Assembly (NCBI RefSeq): GCF_001999945.1 | Contig: NZ_CP019650.1 | Coordinates: 2,604,001-2,668,000 of the forward strand | Direction: 5' to 3' | Length of the DNA stretch: 64,000 nt | Source: Microbulbifer agarilyticus | GTDB lineage: Bacteria; Pseudomonadota; Gammaproteobacteria; Pseudomonadales; Cellvibrionaceae | Shown: positions 46,174-56,054 of the stretch, piece after piece | Layout of the letters: every line of letters starts with the position of its first letter | How positions within the stretch are numbered: position 1 is the stretch's first letter | Program-made: the position numbers and the translations under genes | The notes under the pieces: model-generated | Told to the model about the DNA's origin: nothing | Seen by the model: the letters and a program-made list of their open reading frames with translations, nothing else | The model's database searches: none

Positions 46174-47751
46174 GTGTCCCGGCTCCCAGAGTCACACGAC
46201 CAACAAGTATTAACTAGAGCGCGTCCGTTGATCACCAAGACCAAAGACAACTTGCGAATACTCGTCCGCGGTCTGCAGGTGCGCCTGGCTCGGCTGTTGC
46301 CGCGCCATGTCCCCATCGCGCTCAAGCTGGCACTGGTCATGACGCTTCTTCTGGTGGTGGGAATGACCGGCCTGGGCCTGGTCATTAGCGACAATCAAAA
46401 TCAACTGATCCGCACCCAGCTGGACGAATTTGGCAACGCCATGGCGCTACAACTCGCCAAGCAGGCCAGCGAACCCATTCTCTCCGAGAATGGACTCAAC
46501 CTGCAGATGCTCACCAGTAACCTGGGGCAAGAAGAAAAGATTCTGGGCGCCGCCATTTATTCCCACGACGGCCAACCGCTCTCTGGTACCGGACGCCTGC
46601 CGGACCTGGGCAAAACACTATTTGAATCCAGCACCGTGATCGCCCACCCGTGGTTTGGCGCGGATGAAAATGGCAACAGCGAGCGGCTAATCAGCTTTAT
46701 CGCGCCCGCCACCTATCAGGGCGTTCGGGCCGGCTCGGTAGTTATTACCCTGTCTGCCTCGCTGATGGACCAGGCTGCGACCGAGGCCCGCAACGCCGTT
46801 ATTTACGCCACACTGGCGATGACTCTGCTGGCCTCCCTTTTCTCCTACTGGCTCAGCCGCAGACTCTCCCTGCCGATTCACCATTTAATGAAGGCCACAG
46901 AGGCGATCGGCCGTGGCGACCTTGCCACGCGCATTGATCAGCGCCGCAATGATGAACTCGGCTACCTGTTCGAGGGCTTCAACAACATGGCCGCGGGATT
47001 GCTGAAGAAATCCCAGGTGGAGCAGGTATTTTCCCGCTACGTATCAAAAAGTGTCGCCGACAAGGTACTGGCCAACCTGGACGAAGTCCGCTTGGTGGAC
47101 CGCCCCATCGAGGCAACCGTACTGTTTGCCGACATCAGCGGCTTCACCGCGATGTCGGAAAAGCTGGAACCGAGCCAGGTCTCTAGTCTACTTAACGAAT
47201 ACTTCTCTCATATTTCCCACGCCTGTGCGTTACACGGCGGTGTGGTCGATAAATTTATCGGCGACTGCGCCATGCTGGTGTTCGGCGTTGGCGAAGATGA
47301 TTCAGACCACGCATTTAACGCGGTGAGCTGTGGTGTACTGATTCAGCAATTGGCGGCAGAGTTAAATGAGCAACGTGCTGCAGATGGCAAGCCAGGGGTG
47401 CACTTCCGTATCGGCATCAATTCCGGCACTATGCTGGCCGGTAATCTGGGTTCTGATGATCGGATGGAATACACCGTTGTCGGTGATGCGGTGAATCTGG
47501 CCTCTCGCCTGTGCAGTGAGGCCGAGCCCGATCAGGTCATTATTCGCGAGCAACTGCACGATAGCCTGCAACCCCGGATTGTGGCTCAAGCGGGCCAGTG
47601 TATTAAGATCCGCGGCAAATCGACACCGGTGCAAATCTACACCGTGGATGATCTATCTAAAGAAGGGAAATCGCAGCTGCGCAGTCATTTAAATACATTG
47701 CGCAACAGCTGTAACACACAGCAGGATGAAAAAAACGTCGCCCATGCTTAA
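46174..47751 (+). CDS. Membrane class III adenylate/guanylate cyclase with HAMP
   Basis: A 525-residue inner-membrane protein. Two membrane segments (about 50-72 and 208-228) flank a periplasmic domain of some 135 residues. A HAMP segment follows (PIHHLMKATEAIGRGDLATRI), then a short linker and the cyclase domain. Metal-binding Asp residues lie in VLFADISGFTAMS and KFIGDCAMLVFG. The transition-state Asn/Arg are in VVGDAVNLASRLCS. The product, cAMP or cGMP, cannot be decided by eye. The start is uncertain (GTG listed; a TTG at 46228 lies after a TATAGT promoter-like element). The 3' end overlaps the lipoprotein gene. Confidence 0.88.
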   Translation: MSRLPESHDQQVLTRARPLITKTKDNLRILVRGLQVRLARLLPRHVPIALKLALVMTLLLVVGMTGLGLVISDNQNQLIRTQLDEFGNAMALQLAKQASEPILSENGLNLQMLTSNLGQEEKILGAAIYSHDGQPLSGTGRLPDLGKTLFESSTVIAHPWFGADENGNSERLISFIAPATYQGVRAGSVVITLSASLMDQAATEARNAVIYATLAMTLLASLFSYWLSRRLSLPIHHLMKATEAIGRGDLATRIDQRRNDELGYLFEGFNNMAAGLLKKSQVEQVFSRYVSKSVADKVLANLDEVRLVDRPIEATVLFADISGFTAMSEKLEPSQVSSLLNEYFSHISHACALHGGVVDKFIGDCAMLVFGVGEDDSDHAFNAVSCGVLIQQLAAELNEQRAADGKPGVHFRIGINSGTMLAGNLGSDDRMEYTVVGDAVNLASRLCSEAEPDQVIIREQLHDSLQPRIVAQAGQCIKIRGKSTPVQIYTVDDLSKEGKSQLRSHLNTLRNSCNTQQDEKNVAHA

Positions 47752-48856
47752 CCCGCGAATAACACTCAAGCGGTTATTCCTTCGCCTCTCGATAGCGGCA
47801 CTACTCCCTGCCTGCAGCCTGGTACCGACCTCTCAACCAACACTCGAAAGTTTTCCTGCGGAAACCGCACAGCTCGTTCGCCAGCAATCGGCCGAGCTCG
47901 AACAGCTGCAAAGCCTCAACTCCCCTTCACCGTCTCAACAGACTCAAGAGCGACAATTGCGCCGCGCGCTGCAGCGTTTTGAACGAGAGGTATTGGAATC
48001 TGCAAGCCGGCTCGAGAAAAAAAATGAATGGTATCGCGCAGCTCAGCAGTTCGAAGGTGCTATCAGTGTCTTACCCAACAGTCCGGTGCTCACGGCCGCC
48101 TATGGTGAATTTCAAGAGCGCCGCAAACTGCGAGGAGAACGTGTCCGCATGGAAATCGCGATCCACCAGGGTGAGCAACTGTTAAAAGACATTGATGCAT
48201 ACAAACGCTTGCAACAACTGCAAGGGCGCGATGTATTGACCTGGGTGGAGCTAAAGAATTTCAACCGCAAGCGACGCGCCTCTGCCGAGGAACTGCAAAA
48301 GTACGCAGAACTGGCGTTACTGAGAAAAGATTACGGTTTGGCCCAGAGCGGCCTGAAAGTAGCCAAAGCCTTGTACAGCGACGATCTTGCACAAGATGAT
48401 GAAAGCCAAGAACGGCTGGAACAAAACCTCGCCGAAGCCAACCGCCAACTGCGTAAGCGAAACCCTCGGCGTACAAAAGTAGTAGCACGCAAACCGTCGC
48501 CCCCCACAAAAGTGCAGCCCATCCCTACAGATGAGTTAGAGCGGACACTGGCTAACGGCGACCTCCCCAGCGCACGCCAACAGCTCACAGAGCTGGAACA
48601 ACAGGCTCCTGATCACCCGCAACTTGAAGCTCTACAGGCACGCTTTGATTTCATGTTGAACGCACGGCTGGAGTCCGCTCTACAGCGGGGCAACGAGCTG
48701 TACAGTCAGGGGGACATCGAACAGGCACTGGCCGTATGGCGAGAGGCGCACAACTTCGCGCCAGAAAACATGGAGTTGCGCGGCAACATCAGCCGCGCGG
48801 AAAGAGTGCTGGAAAATCTGAGAGCGCTGACCACCCCCAACGGTGCCAAACCCTAA
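47726..48856 (+). CDS. Lipoprotein with TPR-like repeats
   Basis: A 376-residue exported lipoprotein with a lipobox LLPAC at residues 26-30. After a polar linker comes helical sequence with TPR-like character, clearest at the C terminus (NELYSQGDIEQALAVWREAHNFAPENMELRG) and around WYRAAQQFEGAISVLPNSPVL. A basic, proline-containing hinge (RRTKVVARKPSPPTK) divides the two halves. The first ATG overlaps the cyclase gene by 26 bases, and the ATG at 47744 would overlap by eight. It is probably a partner of the cyclase or of cell-wall machinery. No exact family is recognised. Confidence 0.8.
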   Translation: MKKTSPMLNPRITLKRLFLRLSIAALLPACSLVPTSQPTLESFPAETAQLVRQQSAELEQLQSLNSPSPSQQTQERQLRRALQRFEREVLESASRLEKKNEWYRAAQQFEGAISVLPNSPVLTAAYGEFQERRKLRGERVRMEIAIHQGEQLLKDIDAYKRLQQLQGRDVLTWVELKNFNRKRRASAEELQKYAELALLRKDYGLAQSGLKVAKALYSDDLAQDDESQERLEQNLAEANRQLRKRNPRRTKVVARKPSPPTKVQPIPTDELERTLANGDLPSARQQLTELEQQAPDHPQLEALQARFDFMLNARLESALQRGNELYSQGDIEQALAVWREAHNFAPENMELRGNISRAERVLENLRALTTPNGAKP

Positions 48857-48932
48857 TCGGCCCTGATCTTCCCTAACCTACCGAGCCAACACTAACCCGG
48901 GACCCGAAGGCCCCAGATTAATCGTTCAAGCC

Positions 48933-50510
48933 TTATTCCCACTCAATGGTGGCAGGCGGCTTGCTGGATACGTCGTAGGCCACGCGCGAGATATGCTCGA
49001 TCTCGTTGATGATACGGTTGGAGACTTTCTCGATAAGCTCGTAAGGCAGGTGCGCCCAACGCGCGGTCATAAAGTCCACGGTTTCTACCGCACGCAGTGC
49101 AACCACGTACTCGTAGCGACGGCCATCACCAACCACACCCACAGATTTCACCGGCAGGAACACCACAAACGCCTGGCTGGTTTTGTGGTACCAATCGGCG
49201 TTGTGCAGCTCTTCAATGAAGATCGCGTCGGCTTCACGCAGGATATCCGCGTACTCTTTTTTTACTTCACCCAGGATACGCACACCCAGTCCCGGCCCCG
49301 GGAACGGATGACGGTAGACCATGTCATACGGCAGACCCAGTTCCAGGCCGATCTTGCGCACTTCATCTTTGAACAGCTCGCGCAGTGGCTCAACCAGCTC
49401 AAACGCCATATCTTCCGGCAAACCGCCCACATTGTGGTGCGACTTGATCACGTGCGCCTTCCCGGTTTTGGCGGCGGCAGATTCGATCACGTCCGGGTAA
49501 ATGGTGCCCTGAGCAAGGAACTTCACATCCTTGAGCTTGGTGGCTTCCTTGTCGAAGATTTCGATAAAGGTATTGCCGATAATCTTGCGCTTGGCTTCCG
49601 GCTCATCCACACCGGCAAGGCGGGACAAAAATGCTTCTTCCGCATCGCTGCGAATCACACGTACGCCCATATTGTCGGCGAACATCTGCATAACCTGGTC
49701 GCCTTCGTTTTTACGCAGCAGGCCGTTATCCACGAATACACAGGTCAGCTGATCACCGATGGCTTTATGCAGCAGAGCCGCAACAACCGAACTGTCGACG
49801 CCGCCAGACAGGCCCAACAGCACTTTTGAATCGCCTACCTGCTCACGCACCTTGGCGATGGAGTCCTCGATAATATTTTCCGGCGTCCACAGCTTTTCAC
49901 AGCCACACAGGCCGATTACGAAATGTTCGTAGATGCGGGTACCCTGCAGAGTGTGGGTAACTTCCGGGTGGAACTGCACACCGAAAAATTTTTTCTCCGC
50001 GTTGTACATGCCAGCAATCGGGCAGGATGGGGTCGATGCCATCAGCTCAAAGCCCTCCGGCATTTTTACCACTTTGTCACCGTGGCTCATCCACACGTCC
50101 AGCAGCGCGCTGCCGGCATCGTCCAGGTGATCTTTTATGTCGTGCAGCAGCGCAGACTCACCTTCCACTTTTACCTGCGCGTAACCAAATTCACGCACTT
50201 CACTGCCTTCCACAGCGCCACCCAACTGGTGTGCCATGGTTTGCATGCCGTAGCAAATTCCCAGTACCGGCACACCCAGCTCATACACCGCCTGCGGCGC
50301 ACGCGGTGAGCCCTCTTCCGGTACCGACTCGGGGCCACCGGCGAGAATAACGCCCTTGGGGTTGTACTCGCGAATCTCTTCGTCGGTCATGTCGAACGCG
50401 CGAATCTCGGAGAAAACGCCCAGCTCACGCACACGACGGGCGATCAGCTGGGTGTACTGAGATCCAAAGTCGAGGATCAGAATTCGGCTGGAATGGATGT
50501 CTTGGCTCAT
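48933..50510 (-). CDS. guaA: GMP synthase (glutamine-hydrolysing)
   Basis: GuaA aminates XMP to GMP. The class I glutamine amidotransferase domain holds the catalytic C86 in [10 protein letters not shown], with the His and Glu in FHPEVTHT. The ATP pyrophosphatase loop is [12 protein letters not shown] at about residue 230. The C-terminal dimerisation domain ends with [10 protein letters not shown]. Length is 525 residues, like E. coli. It follows guaB after 109 bases that carry a strong hairpin. Confidence 0.97.
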   Translation of the reverse strand: MSQDIHSSRILILDFGSQYTQLIARRVRELGVFSEIRAFDMTDEEIREYNPKGVILAGGPESVPEEGSPRAPQAVYELGVPVLGICYGMQTMAHQLGGAVEGSEVREFGYAQVKVEGESALLHDIKDHLDDAGSALLDVWMSHGDKVVKMPEGFELMASTPSCPIAGMYNAEKKFFGVQFHPEVTHTLQGTRIYEHFVIGLCGCEKLWTPENIIEDSIAKVREQVGDSKVLLGLSGGVDSSVVAALLHKAIGDQLTCVFVDNGLLRKNEGDQVMQMFADNMGVRVIRSDAEEAFLSRLAGVDEPEAKRKIIGNTFIEIFDKEATKLKDVKFLAQGTIYPDVIESAAAKTGKAHVIKSHHNVGGLPEDMAFELVEPLRELFKDEVRKIGLELGLPYDMVYRHPFPGPGLGVRILGEVKKEYADILREADAIFIEELHNADWYHKTSQAFVVFLPVKSVGVVGDGRRYEYVVALRAVETVDFMTARWAHLPYELIEKVSNRIINEIEHISRVAYDVSSKPPATIEWE

Positions 50511-50537
50511 GACTTACTCGTAACGGTTATATAAACG

Positions 50538-50565
50538 GCAAACGGACCTTGAGAGGTCCGTTTGC
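50538..50565 (-). other. Perfect 12-bp hairpin between guaB and guaA
   Basis: Bases 50538-50549 pair fully with 50554-50565 around a four-base loop. In the guaB-to-guaA direction only a short T-containing tract follows (TTTAT), so it may act as a partial terminator or as a stabiliser of guaB mRNA. Confidence 0.65.
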
Positions 50566-50619
50566 GGTTCACTTAAAGTGCACTTCTATTTTTCAGGACA
50601 CAAAATTTGCGTACAGGAC

Positions 50620-52110
50620 TTAACGTCCGCCTACCGGGTAGTTCGGCGCTTCCTTGGTAATCTGCACATCGTGTACATGGGATTCGCCCATGCCCGCAGC
50701 AGTTACCCGCACAAACTCAGGCTGGGTGCGCATAATTTCCATATCCAGACTGCCGGTATAGCCCATTGCGGAGCGCAGGCCACCCATCATCTGGTGCACG
50801 ATCGCAGAAATCGGGCCTTTGTAAGGCACGCGACCTTCAATGCCTTCCGGTACCAGCTTTTCCGCGCCCTTGCTGGCGTCCTGGAAATAGCGGTCGGAAG
50901 AGCCCTGGGTACGCGACATCGCGCCGAGGGAACCCATACCACGGTATGACTTGTAGGTACGGCCTTGATACAGCTCAACTTCGCCCGGTGCCTCTTCGGT
51001 ACCGGCGAACATGGAACCCATCATGACCGAATAAGCACCGGCAGCAATCGCCTTGGAAATATCGCCAGAGAAACGAATACCGCCGTCGGCGATCAGCGGC
51101 ACACCGCTATCGGCAAGTGCGGCCGCTACTTCGGCAATCGCGGTCACCTGAGGAACACCGATACCGGTCACGATACGAGTGGTACAGATGGAACCGGGGC
51201 CAATGCCCACTTTCACCGCATCAGCGCCTGCTTCTACCAGAGCCTTCGCCGCTGCACCGGTGGCAATGTTGCCGCCGATTACGTCGACTTGCGGATGCAT
51301 TTCCTTGATGCGACGTACGCGATCGATCACGTTTTTGCTGTGGCCGTGGGCAGTATCTACTACCAACACGTCAACACCGGCTTCCACCAGCGCCGCAACA
51401 CGGTCATCGGTATCCGGGCTAGTGCCTACAGAGGCGCCTACACGCAGGCGGCCGTCGGCATCTTTACAGGAGTTCGGGTACTGCTCCGCCTTGTTGTAGT
51501 CGGTAACAGTAATCAGGCCGCGCAGCTGGAAATTGCTATTTACCACCAGCACCTTTTCGATGCGGTGTTTGTGTAGCAGTTCGCGTACTTCTTCCGGTGA
51601 TGCGCCTTCGTCGCAGGTCACCAGACGCTCTTTCGGTGTCATGACCTGAGCGACGGGCAATTCCAGATTAGTCTGGAAGCGCACATCGCGGCTAGTCACG
51701 ATACCTACCAAGTCACCCTTCTCCATAACCGGAACACCGGAAATGTTGTGGTGGCTGGTGAGCGCTATCAGTTCACGTAGAGTGGCGTCGGATTCGATGG
51801 TGATCGGATCCTTTACTACACCGGCTTCAAATTTTTTCACCGCGCGTACCGCCAGAGCCTGTTCTTCAATAGACATGCTCTTGTGAATAATGCCGATACC
51901 GCCTTCCTGGGCCAAAGCAATGGCCAGACGCGACTCGGTCACGGTATCCATAGCGGCGGACACCAGCGGAATATTCAGGGTGATGTTACGAGACAGTTTT
52001 GTCTTCAGGGAAACGTCTTTCGCCGTAACCTCGGAATATCCGGGCACAAGTAGGACGTCGTCAAAAGTGAGGGCTTCGCGTGCTATACGCAGAGATTCAG
52101 ACATGGACAC
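50620..52110 (-). CDS. guaB: Inosine-5'-monophosphate dehydrogenase
   Basis: GuaB oxidises IMP to XMP with NAD. The catalytic cysteine is in the loop [15 protein letters not shown]. The flap includes GMGSLGAM and SSDRYFQ. Two CBS domains (about residues 95-210, with [15 protein letters not shown]) are inserted in the barrel. At 496 residues from the GTG at 52110, it has GAGG five bases upstream. The ATG at 52104 is equally reasonable and would give 494. Together with guaA it completes GMP synthesis. It is divergent from xseA. Confidence 0.97.
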   Translation of the reverse strand: MSMSESLRIAREALTFDDVLLVPGYSEVTAKDVSLKTKLSRNITLNIPLVSAAMDTVTESRLAIALAQEGGIGIIHKSMSIEEQALAVRAVKKFEAGVVKDPITIESDATLRELIALTSHHNISGVPVMEKGDLVGIVTSRDVRFQTNLELPVAQVMTPKERLVTCDEGASPEEVRELLHKHRIEKVLVVNSNFQLRGLITVTDYNKAEQYPNSCKDADGRLRVGASVGTSPDTDDRVAALVEAGVDVLVVDTAHGHSKNVIDRVRRIKEMHPQVDVIGGNIATGAAAKALVEAGADAVKVGIGPGSICTTRIVTGIGVPQVTAIAEVAAALADSGVPLIADGGIRFSGDISKAIAAGAYSVMMGSMFAGTEEAPGEVELYQGRTYKSYRGMGSLGAMSRTQGSSDRYFQDASKGAEKLVPEGIEGRVPYKGPISAIVHQMMGGLRSAMGYTGSLDMEIMRTQPEFVRVTAAGMGESHVHDVQITKEAPNYPVGGR

Positions 52111-52264
52111 TCAAACCTCAAAGGAGCGGGAATGGGTATCGGCGCGATTATAGCCGCAACCTTCGCGGAAACAAAAGACTATTTACGCAGGAATGGCAAA
52201 TCCCTTTACCTGGCGGCACATCCCTGCAATATTGGCCGCCCTGATGCCCCCAACAGAGACCGAA

Positions 52265-53641
52265 ATGCTCAACAATCCGCCCGGCGCACCCAACCCGCTC
52301 CCCACAGACGGCCGTCCGGTCATGACCGTCAGCGAACTGAACCGGGAAGTGAAGCAGCTGCTAGAAGGCAGTGTCCCGCTGCTATGGGTAGGTGGTGAAA
52401 TTTCTAATTTTGCCGCGCCGAGCTCGGGCCACTGGTATTTCACGCTGAAAGACGCACGCGCCCAGGTGCGCTGCGCCATGTTCCGTGGGCGCAACCGCAA
52501 CGTGCGTTTCCAGCCCGGCAACGGACGCGAAGTTTTGGCCCGCGCGCGAGTGAGTCTGTATGAAGGGCGCGGCGAATTTCAGCTAATCATTGAGCATCTG
52601 GAAGAAGCAGGCTTCGGCGCACTGATGCGCCGACTGGAAGAACTGAAGGCCAAGTTACAGGCAGAGGGGCTGTTCGAGCTTACTCGGAAAAAGCCCCTGC
52701 CCTTCCTGCCTGCCACCATCGGAATCATCACCTCGCCTACCGGTGCCGCCGTGCGGGATATGATCCAGGTACTCGGTCGCCGCTACCCCGCAGCGACAGT
52801 CGAGCTAATCCCGGTAGCGGTCCAAGGCCAGGGTGCAGCCCAGCAGATTGCCAACGCGATCGCGCTCGCCGGGCGCCTGCAGCGACACGACCTGCTCATC
52901 GTGGGTCGCGGTGGCGGCTCATTGGAAGACCTGTGGGCATTCAATGAAGAAGTCGTCGCTCGCGCGCTAGCCGCTTGCCCAATACCGACTATCTCAGCAG
53001 TCGGTCATGAGACCGACAACACCATCGCGGACCTGGTAGCCGATGTACGTGCACCAACCCCTTCCGCCGCCGCGGAAGTTGCCAGCGCCAACGCCGCTAC
53101 TTTGCTGGACACGACCGCGGCCATCAGCCGTCGGCTGAAACGCGCCATGCAGCAACAACTCCGCCATGTGGGCCAACGCCTTCAGATTACCCGCAACCGA
53201 CTGCGCCATCCGCGCGAGCAGCTACATAACCGCGCTCAGCAACTGGACCACCTGGAGTTGCGCCTGAAAGCAGCAATGGATAATCAGGTAGAACGTCGCC
53301 AACAAATGCTTTCTTCCAGCTTGCGCGGCTTTGCGCGAGTTCACCCCGAACAGCAGATCTCAGCCGAGCGCCAGCGGATCGCGACCGCAACCCAAAATCT
53401 TCAACGCAGCTGCAAAGAACTGATTACGCGTCGACATGACCGCCTACAGCACGCTGCGGCAATGCTGAACAATGTCAGCCCGCTCTCAGTGCTTCAACGC
53501 GGTTACGCCATCAGCCGCAATGCTGACGGTGAGGTCATCAAGAGCGTCCAGCAAGTCACCCCGGGTGAGCAGGTTTCGGTCATTCTCGCGAGTGGCGAGT
53601 TCGAAGCCACGGTAGACACGATTCACCCAGCGCGGGAGTGA
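52265..53641 (+). CDS. xseA: Exodeoxyribonuclease VII large subunit
   Basis: XseA, with XseB, digests single-stranded DNA. An N-terminal OB fold (VSELNREVKQLLEG, LLWVGGEISNF) leads to the catalytic core with LLIVGRGGGSLEDLWAFNEE and ISAVGHETDNTIADLVAD. A long helical region of some 130 residues binds the small subunits. The C-terminal barrel segment is SPLSVLQRGYAIS. I start at the ATG at 52265, giving 458 residues (E. coli 456). Earlier ATGs at 52193 and 52244 add unconserved sequence. Confidence 0.93.
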   Translation: MLNNPPGAPNPLPTDGRPVMTVSELNREVKQLLEGSVPLLWVGGEISNFAAPSSGHWYFTLKDARAQVRCAMFRGRNRNVRFQPGNGREVLARARVSLYEGRGEFQLIIEHLEEAGFGALMRRLEELKAKLQAEGLFELTRKKPLPFLPATIGIITSPTGAAVRDMIQVLGRRYPAATVELIPVAVQGQGAAQQIANAIALAGRLQRHDLLIVGRGGGSLEDLWAFNEEVVARALAACPIPTISAVGHETDNTIADLVADVRAPTPSAAAEVASANAATLLDTTAAISRRLKRAMQQQLRHVGQRLQITRNRLRHPREQLHNRAQQLDHLELRLKAAMDNQVERRQQMLSSSLRGFARVHPEQQISAERQRIATATQNLQRSCKELITRRHDRLQHAAAMLNNVSPLSVLQRGYAISRNADGEVIKSVQQVTPGEQVSVILASGEFEATVDTIHPARE

Positions 53642-53753
53642 GGCCCCTCACCCCGCACGTGAAGTATCACGAGCGGCCGTTCGTGCCCCTAATTTCCGCA
53701 CTTCCATTCCGCACCTTACTATTGTCAGCCTACTCCCTGAGAGGCCGTCGCCT

Positions 53754-56054
53754 GTGCCTGTTTGCCTTAGCCTTTCTTGTCGACCGAGCCCATCGAGGAA
53801 TGCGCTTCTTACCCTCATCGCCGCGCTGATACTGTTTGTTGCGGGTTGCGAAAAGACGCGCAAATCTCCAGAACCCAAAGACGCAGCGCCAGAGCTCGAG
53901 AGCCAGGAAATCGTCGCTACCACGAGCGCTTACACAGAAACGGGAGATCTCGATGCGATTCGCAAACGCGGCTATATCCGTTTTGCGAATGTAACCGGCG
54001 GCTATCCTGAAATGCTGCCACGCGACAGTATTATCAACCAGCGCACGCGATTTCTCGCAAACGAGTTTGCCAAGCGATTGGGTGTGAAGCCCACGTGGAT
54101 CATCGCGCGCAGCCCACAGGCCGCAATCGATATGATCGAGGCCGGAGAGGCTGATATCGTCGCCGACTACATCACCTTGAGCCTCGCTCAAGGTGATGCG
54201 GTTACCCTGAGCGTTCCCCTGACGCAAACCTATCGCGCTTTACTCTCCACCACAGATGGCCCAGATGTCTCGAACATCAACAAACTAAAAGGCTCCACCA
54301 TCTACCTGTGGGAAGGCACCGCACACTTACAGTTTGGCAAGCAGCTGCAGAAGGACTACCCCGAGGCATTTGCCCGAATCCAAATTGACCCGACACCGGG
54401 CGACGACACCGACCACTTTCTCGATCAGATGGCCAGCTACCCAAACGCGGTTACTATCGGCAGCCTGGCCCTTGCGAATGAAGTAGCCAGTTATCGAAGT
54501 GATCTCAAGATCGGCCAGAAAGTTGGGGACGAAATCAACGTAAGCTGGGCGGTACGCGAAGCATCGCCGGACCTGCTAAACCGCCTCAATACGTTCCTCA
54601 CTCGGCAACTGATCCAGGATACCGCAGACCGCGCTCCCAACTGGCGTGCGATCAAAAAATCCGGTGTCATTCGATTCGCGACCTATAACAAAGCGACCAG
54701 CTACTTCATCTGGCGCGGTGCGCTGATGGGGTTCGACTACGAACTCGCCAAACTCTTCGCCGACGAACACCACCTGCAGTTGAATGTCATCGTAGTACCC
54801 ACTCATGAACCTCTTACCAAGTGGGTGGCAGAAGGACTGGCCGACTTTGCCGGTGCGTCAACCACGATTACAACCAAGCGCAAAGCCGAAGGTGTCGACT
54901 TTACCAATACACACTTTGAATCAGGCATTCGCGTTATCAGTAGCGAAAACGATAGCCCTATCGAAACCCTGGCAGATCTTAACGGCCGCACCCTGACAGT
55001 CAGGGCACACTCCATTTACATTGACACAGCCAAGCAACTGAGGGAACGCGGCATTGATGTCAAAGTCGAAGAGGCCCCGGAAGAAGTTTCCCAGGCGCAG
55101 ATCATTAACGGTGTCGCCGAGGGCAAATACGATGCGACGCTGGAGGATACCCATCGAGTTGAGATACGGGCCGCCTACAACCCCAATTTACGCGTGGGTA
55201 TTCAAGTGGAAGAACCGCTACCGCAGGGCTGGATGGTCATCAGGGGAAACCGCAGCCTACTCAGGAGACTGAATAGGTTCGTAAAAAAATACAAGAACGA
55301 CCCCGAAGCCGACGCTATTTTTAAGCGCTACTTCCAGCCGAACGATGCTTTATTTAAAAAAGCTACTGCAAAAATCAAACCTGGCGAACCGCTTTCACCG
55401 TTTGACGAATTGGTAAAAGATGCCGCGCAAACCCATGACTTTGACTGGCGCATGATCGTCGCGCAGATGTGGGCCGAGAGCAGTTTCAACCCCAAAGCGG
55501 TATCGTCCACCGGCGCCCAGGGACTCATGCAGGTCATGCCCGGAACCGCCCGCGACATGGGATTTCCGCCACCGGTTTTCGAGCCTGAGAGAGGTATCGA
55601 CGCCGGAGTAAAATATCTCAACTGGGTACGCGACCGCTTTGAAGAAAACCTACCGGCGACTGAAAGACTCTGGTTTACGCTGGCCTCTTACAACGCCGGC
55701 TTCGGTCACGTCCGCGACGCGCGCCGACTGGCGACCAAACTGGGACTAGACTCCGACAAGTGGTTCGACAATGTGGAAGTCGCCATACGTAAATTGTCAG
55801 AGCCGCGTTATTTCGAAAAGGCGCGGTACGGCTTTGTTCATGGGGATGAACCGGTAGCCTATGTACGCAAGATCAGTCACCTGTACCAATCGTATACACA
55901 AATCACCAGCGGTGACGTAAGCTGGCACCCGCCAATGAAAACGCCCCATCATTGGTTCGTCAGTCTCTTCAAACAGTCAGTACAATTTTGCCAATATGGC
56001 TGCTCGACTCCATCAACCGATGCGCTTCCGCCACATCAGCCAGTGGGAAACTAG
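53754..56054 (+). CDS. MltF-like lytic transglycosylase with two solute-binding domains
   Basis: A 766-residue predicted outer-membrane lipoprotein with lipobox VAGC (C32). Two type-3 solute-binding-like domains follow, at about 65-290 (LDAIRKRGYIRFANVTGG) and 297-528 (AIKKSGVIRFATYNKATSYF). A lytic transglycosylase domain covers about 550-700 with the catalytic E575 in MWAESSFNPKAVSSTGAQG and YNAGFGHV. E. coli MltF is 518 residues with one binding domain, so this protein has an additional one. It starts at GTG with GAGAGG nine bases upstream. Its last 28 codons run antisense through the end of the convergent quinone oxidoreductase gene. Confidence 0.9.
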   Translation: MPVCLSLSCRPSPSRNALLTLIAALILFVAGCEKTRKSPEPKDAAPELESQEIVATTSAYTETGDLDAIRKRGYIRFANVTGGYPEMLPRDSIINQRTRFLANEFAKRLGVKPTWIIARSPQAAIDMIEAGEADIVADYITLSLAQGDAVTLSVPLTQTYRALLSTTDGPDVSNINKLKGSTIYLWEGTAHLQFGKQLQKDYPEAFARIQIDPTPGDDTDHFLDQMASYPNAVTIGSLALANEVASYRSDLKIGQKVGDEINVSWAVREASPDLLNRLNTFLTRQLIQDTADRAPNWRAIKKSGVIRFATYNKATSYFIWRGALMGFDYELAKLFADEHHLQLNVIVVPTHEPLTKWVAEGLADFAGASTTITTKRKAEGVDFTNTHFESGIRVISSENDSPIETLADLNGRTLTVRAHSIYIDTAKQLRERGIDVKVEEAPEEVSQAQIINGVAEGKYDATLEDTHRVEIRAAYNPNLRVGIQVEEPLPQGWMVIRGNRSLLRRLNRFVKKYKNDPEADAIFKRYFQPNDALFKKATAKIKPGEPLSPFDELVKDAAQTHDFDWRMIVAQMWAESSFNPKAVSSTGAQGLMQVMPGTARDMGFPPPVFEPERGIDAGVKYLNWVRDRFEENLPATERLWFTLASYNAGFGHVRDARRLATKLGLDSDKWFDNVEVAIRKLSEPRYFEKARYGFVHGDEPVAYVRKISHLYQSYTQITSGDVSWHPPMKTPHHWFVSLFKQSVQFCQYGCSTPSTDALPPHQPVGN

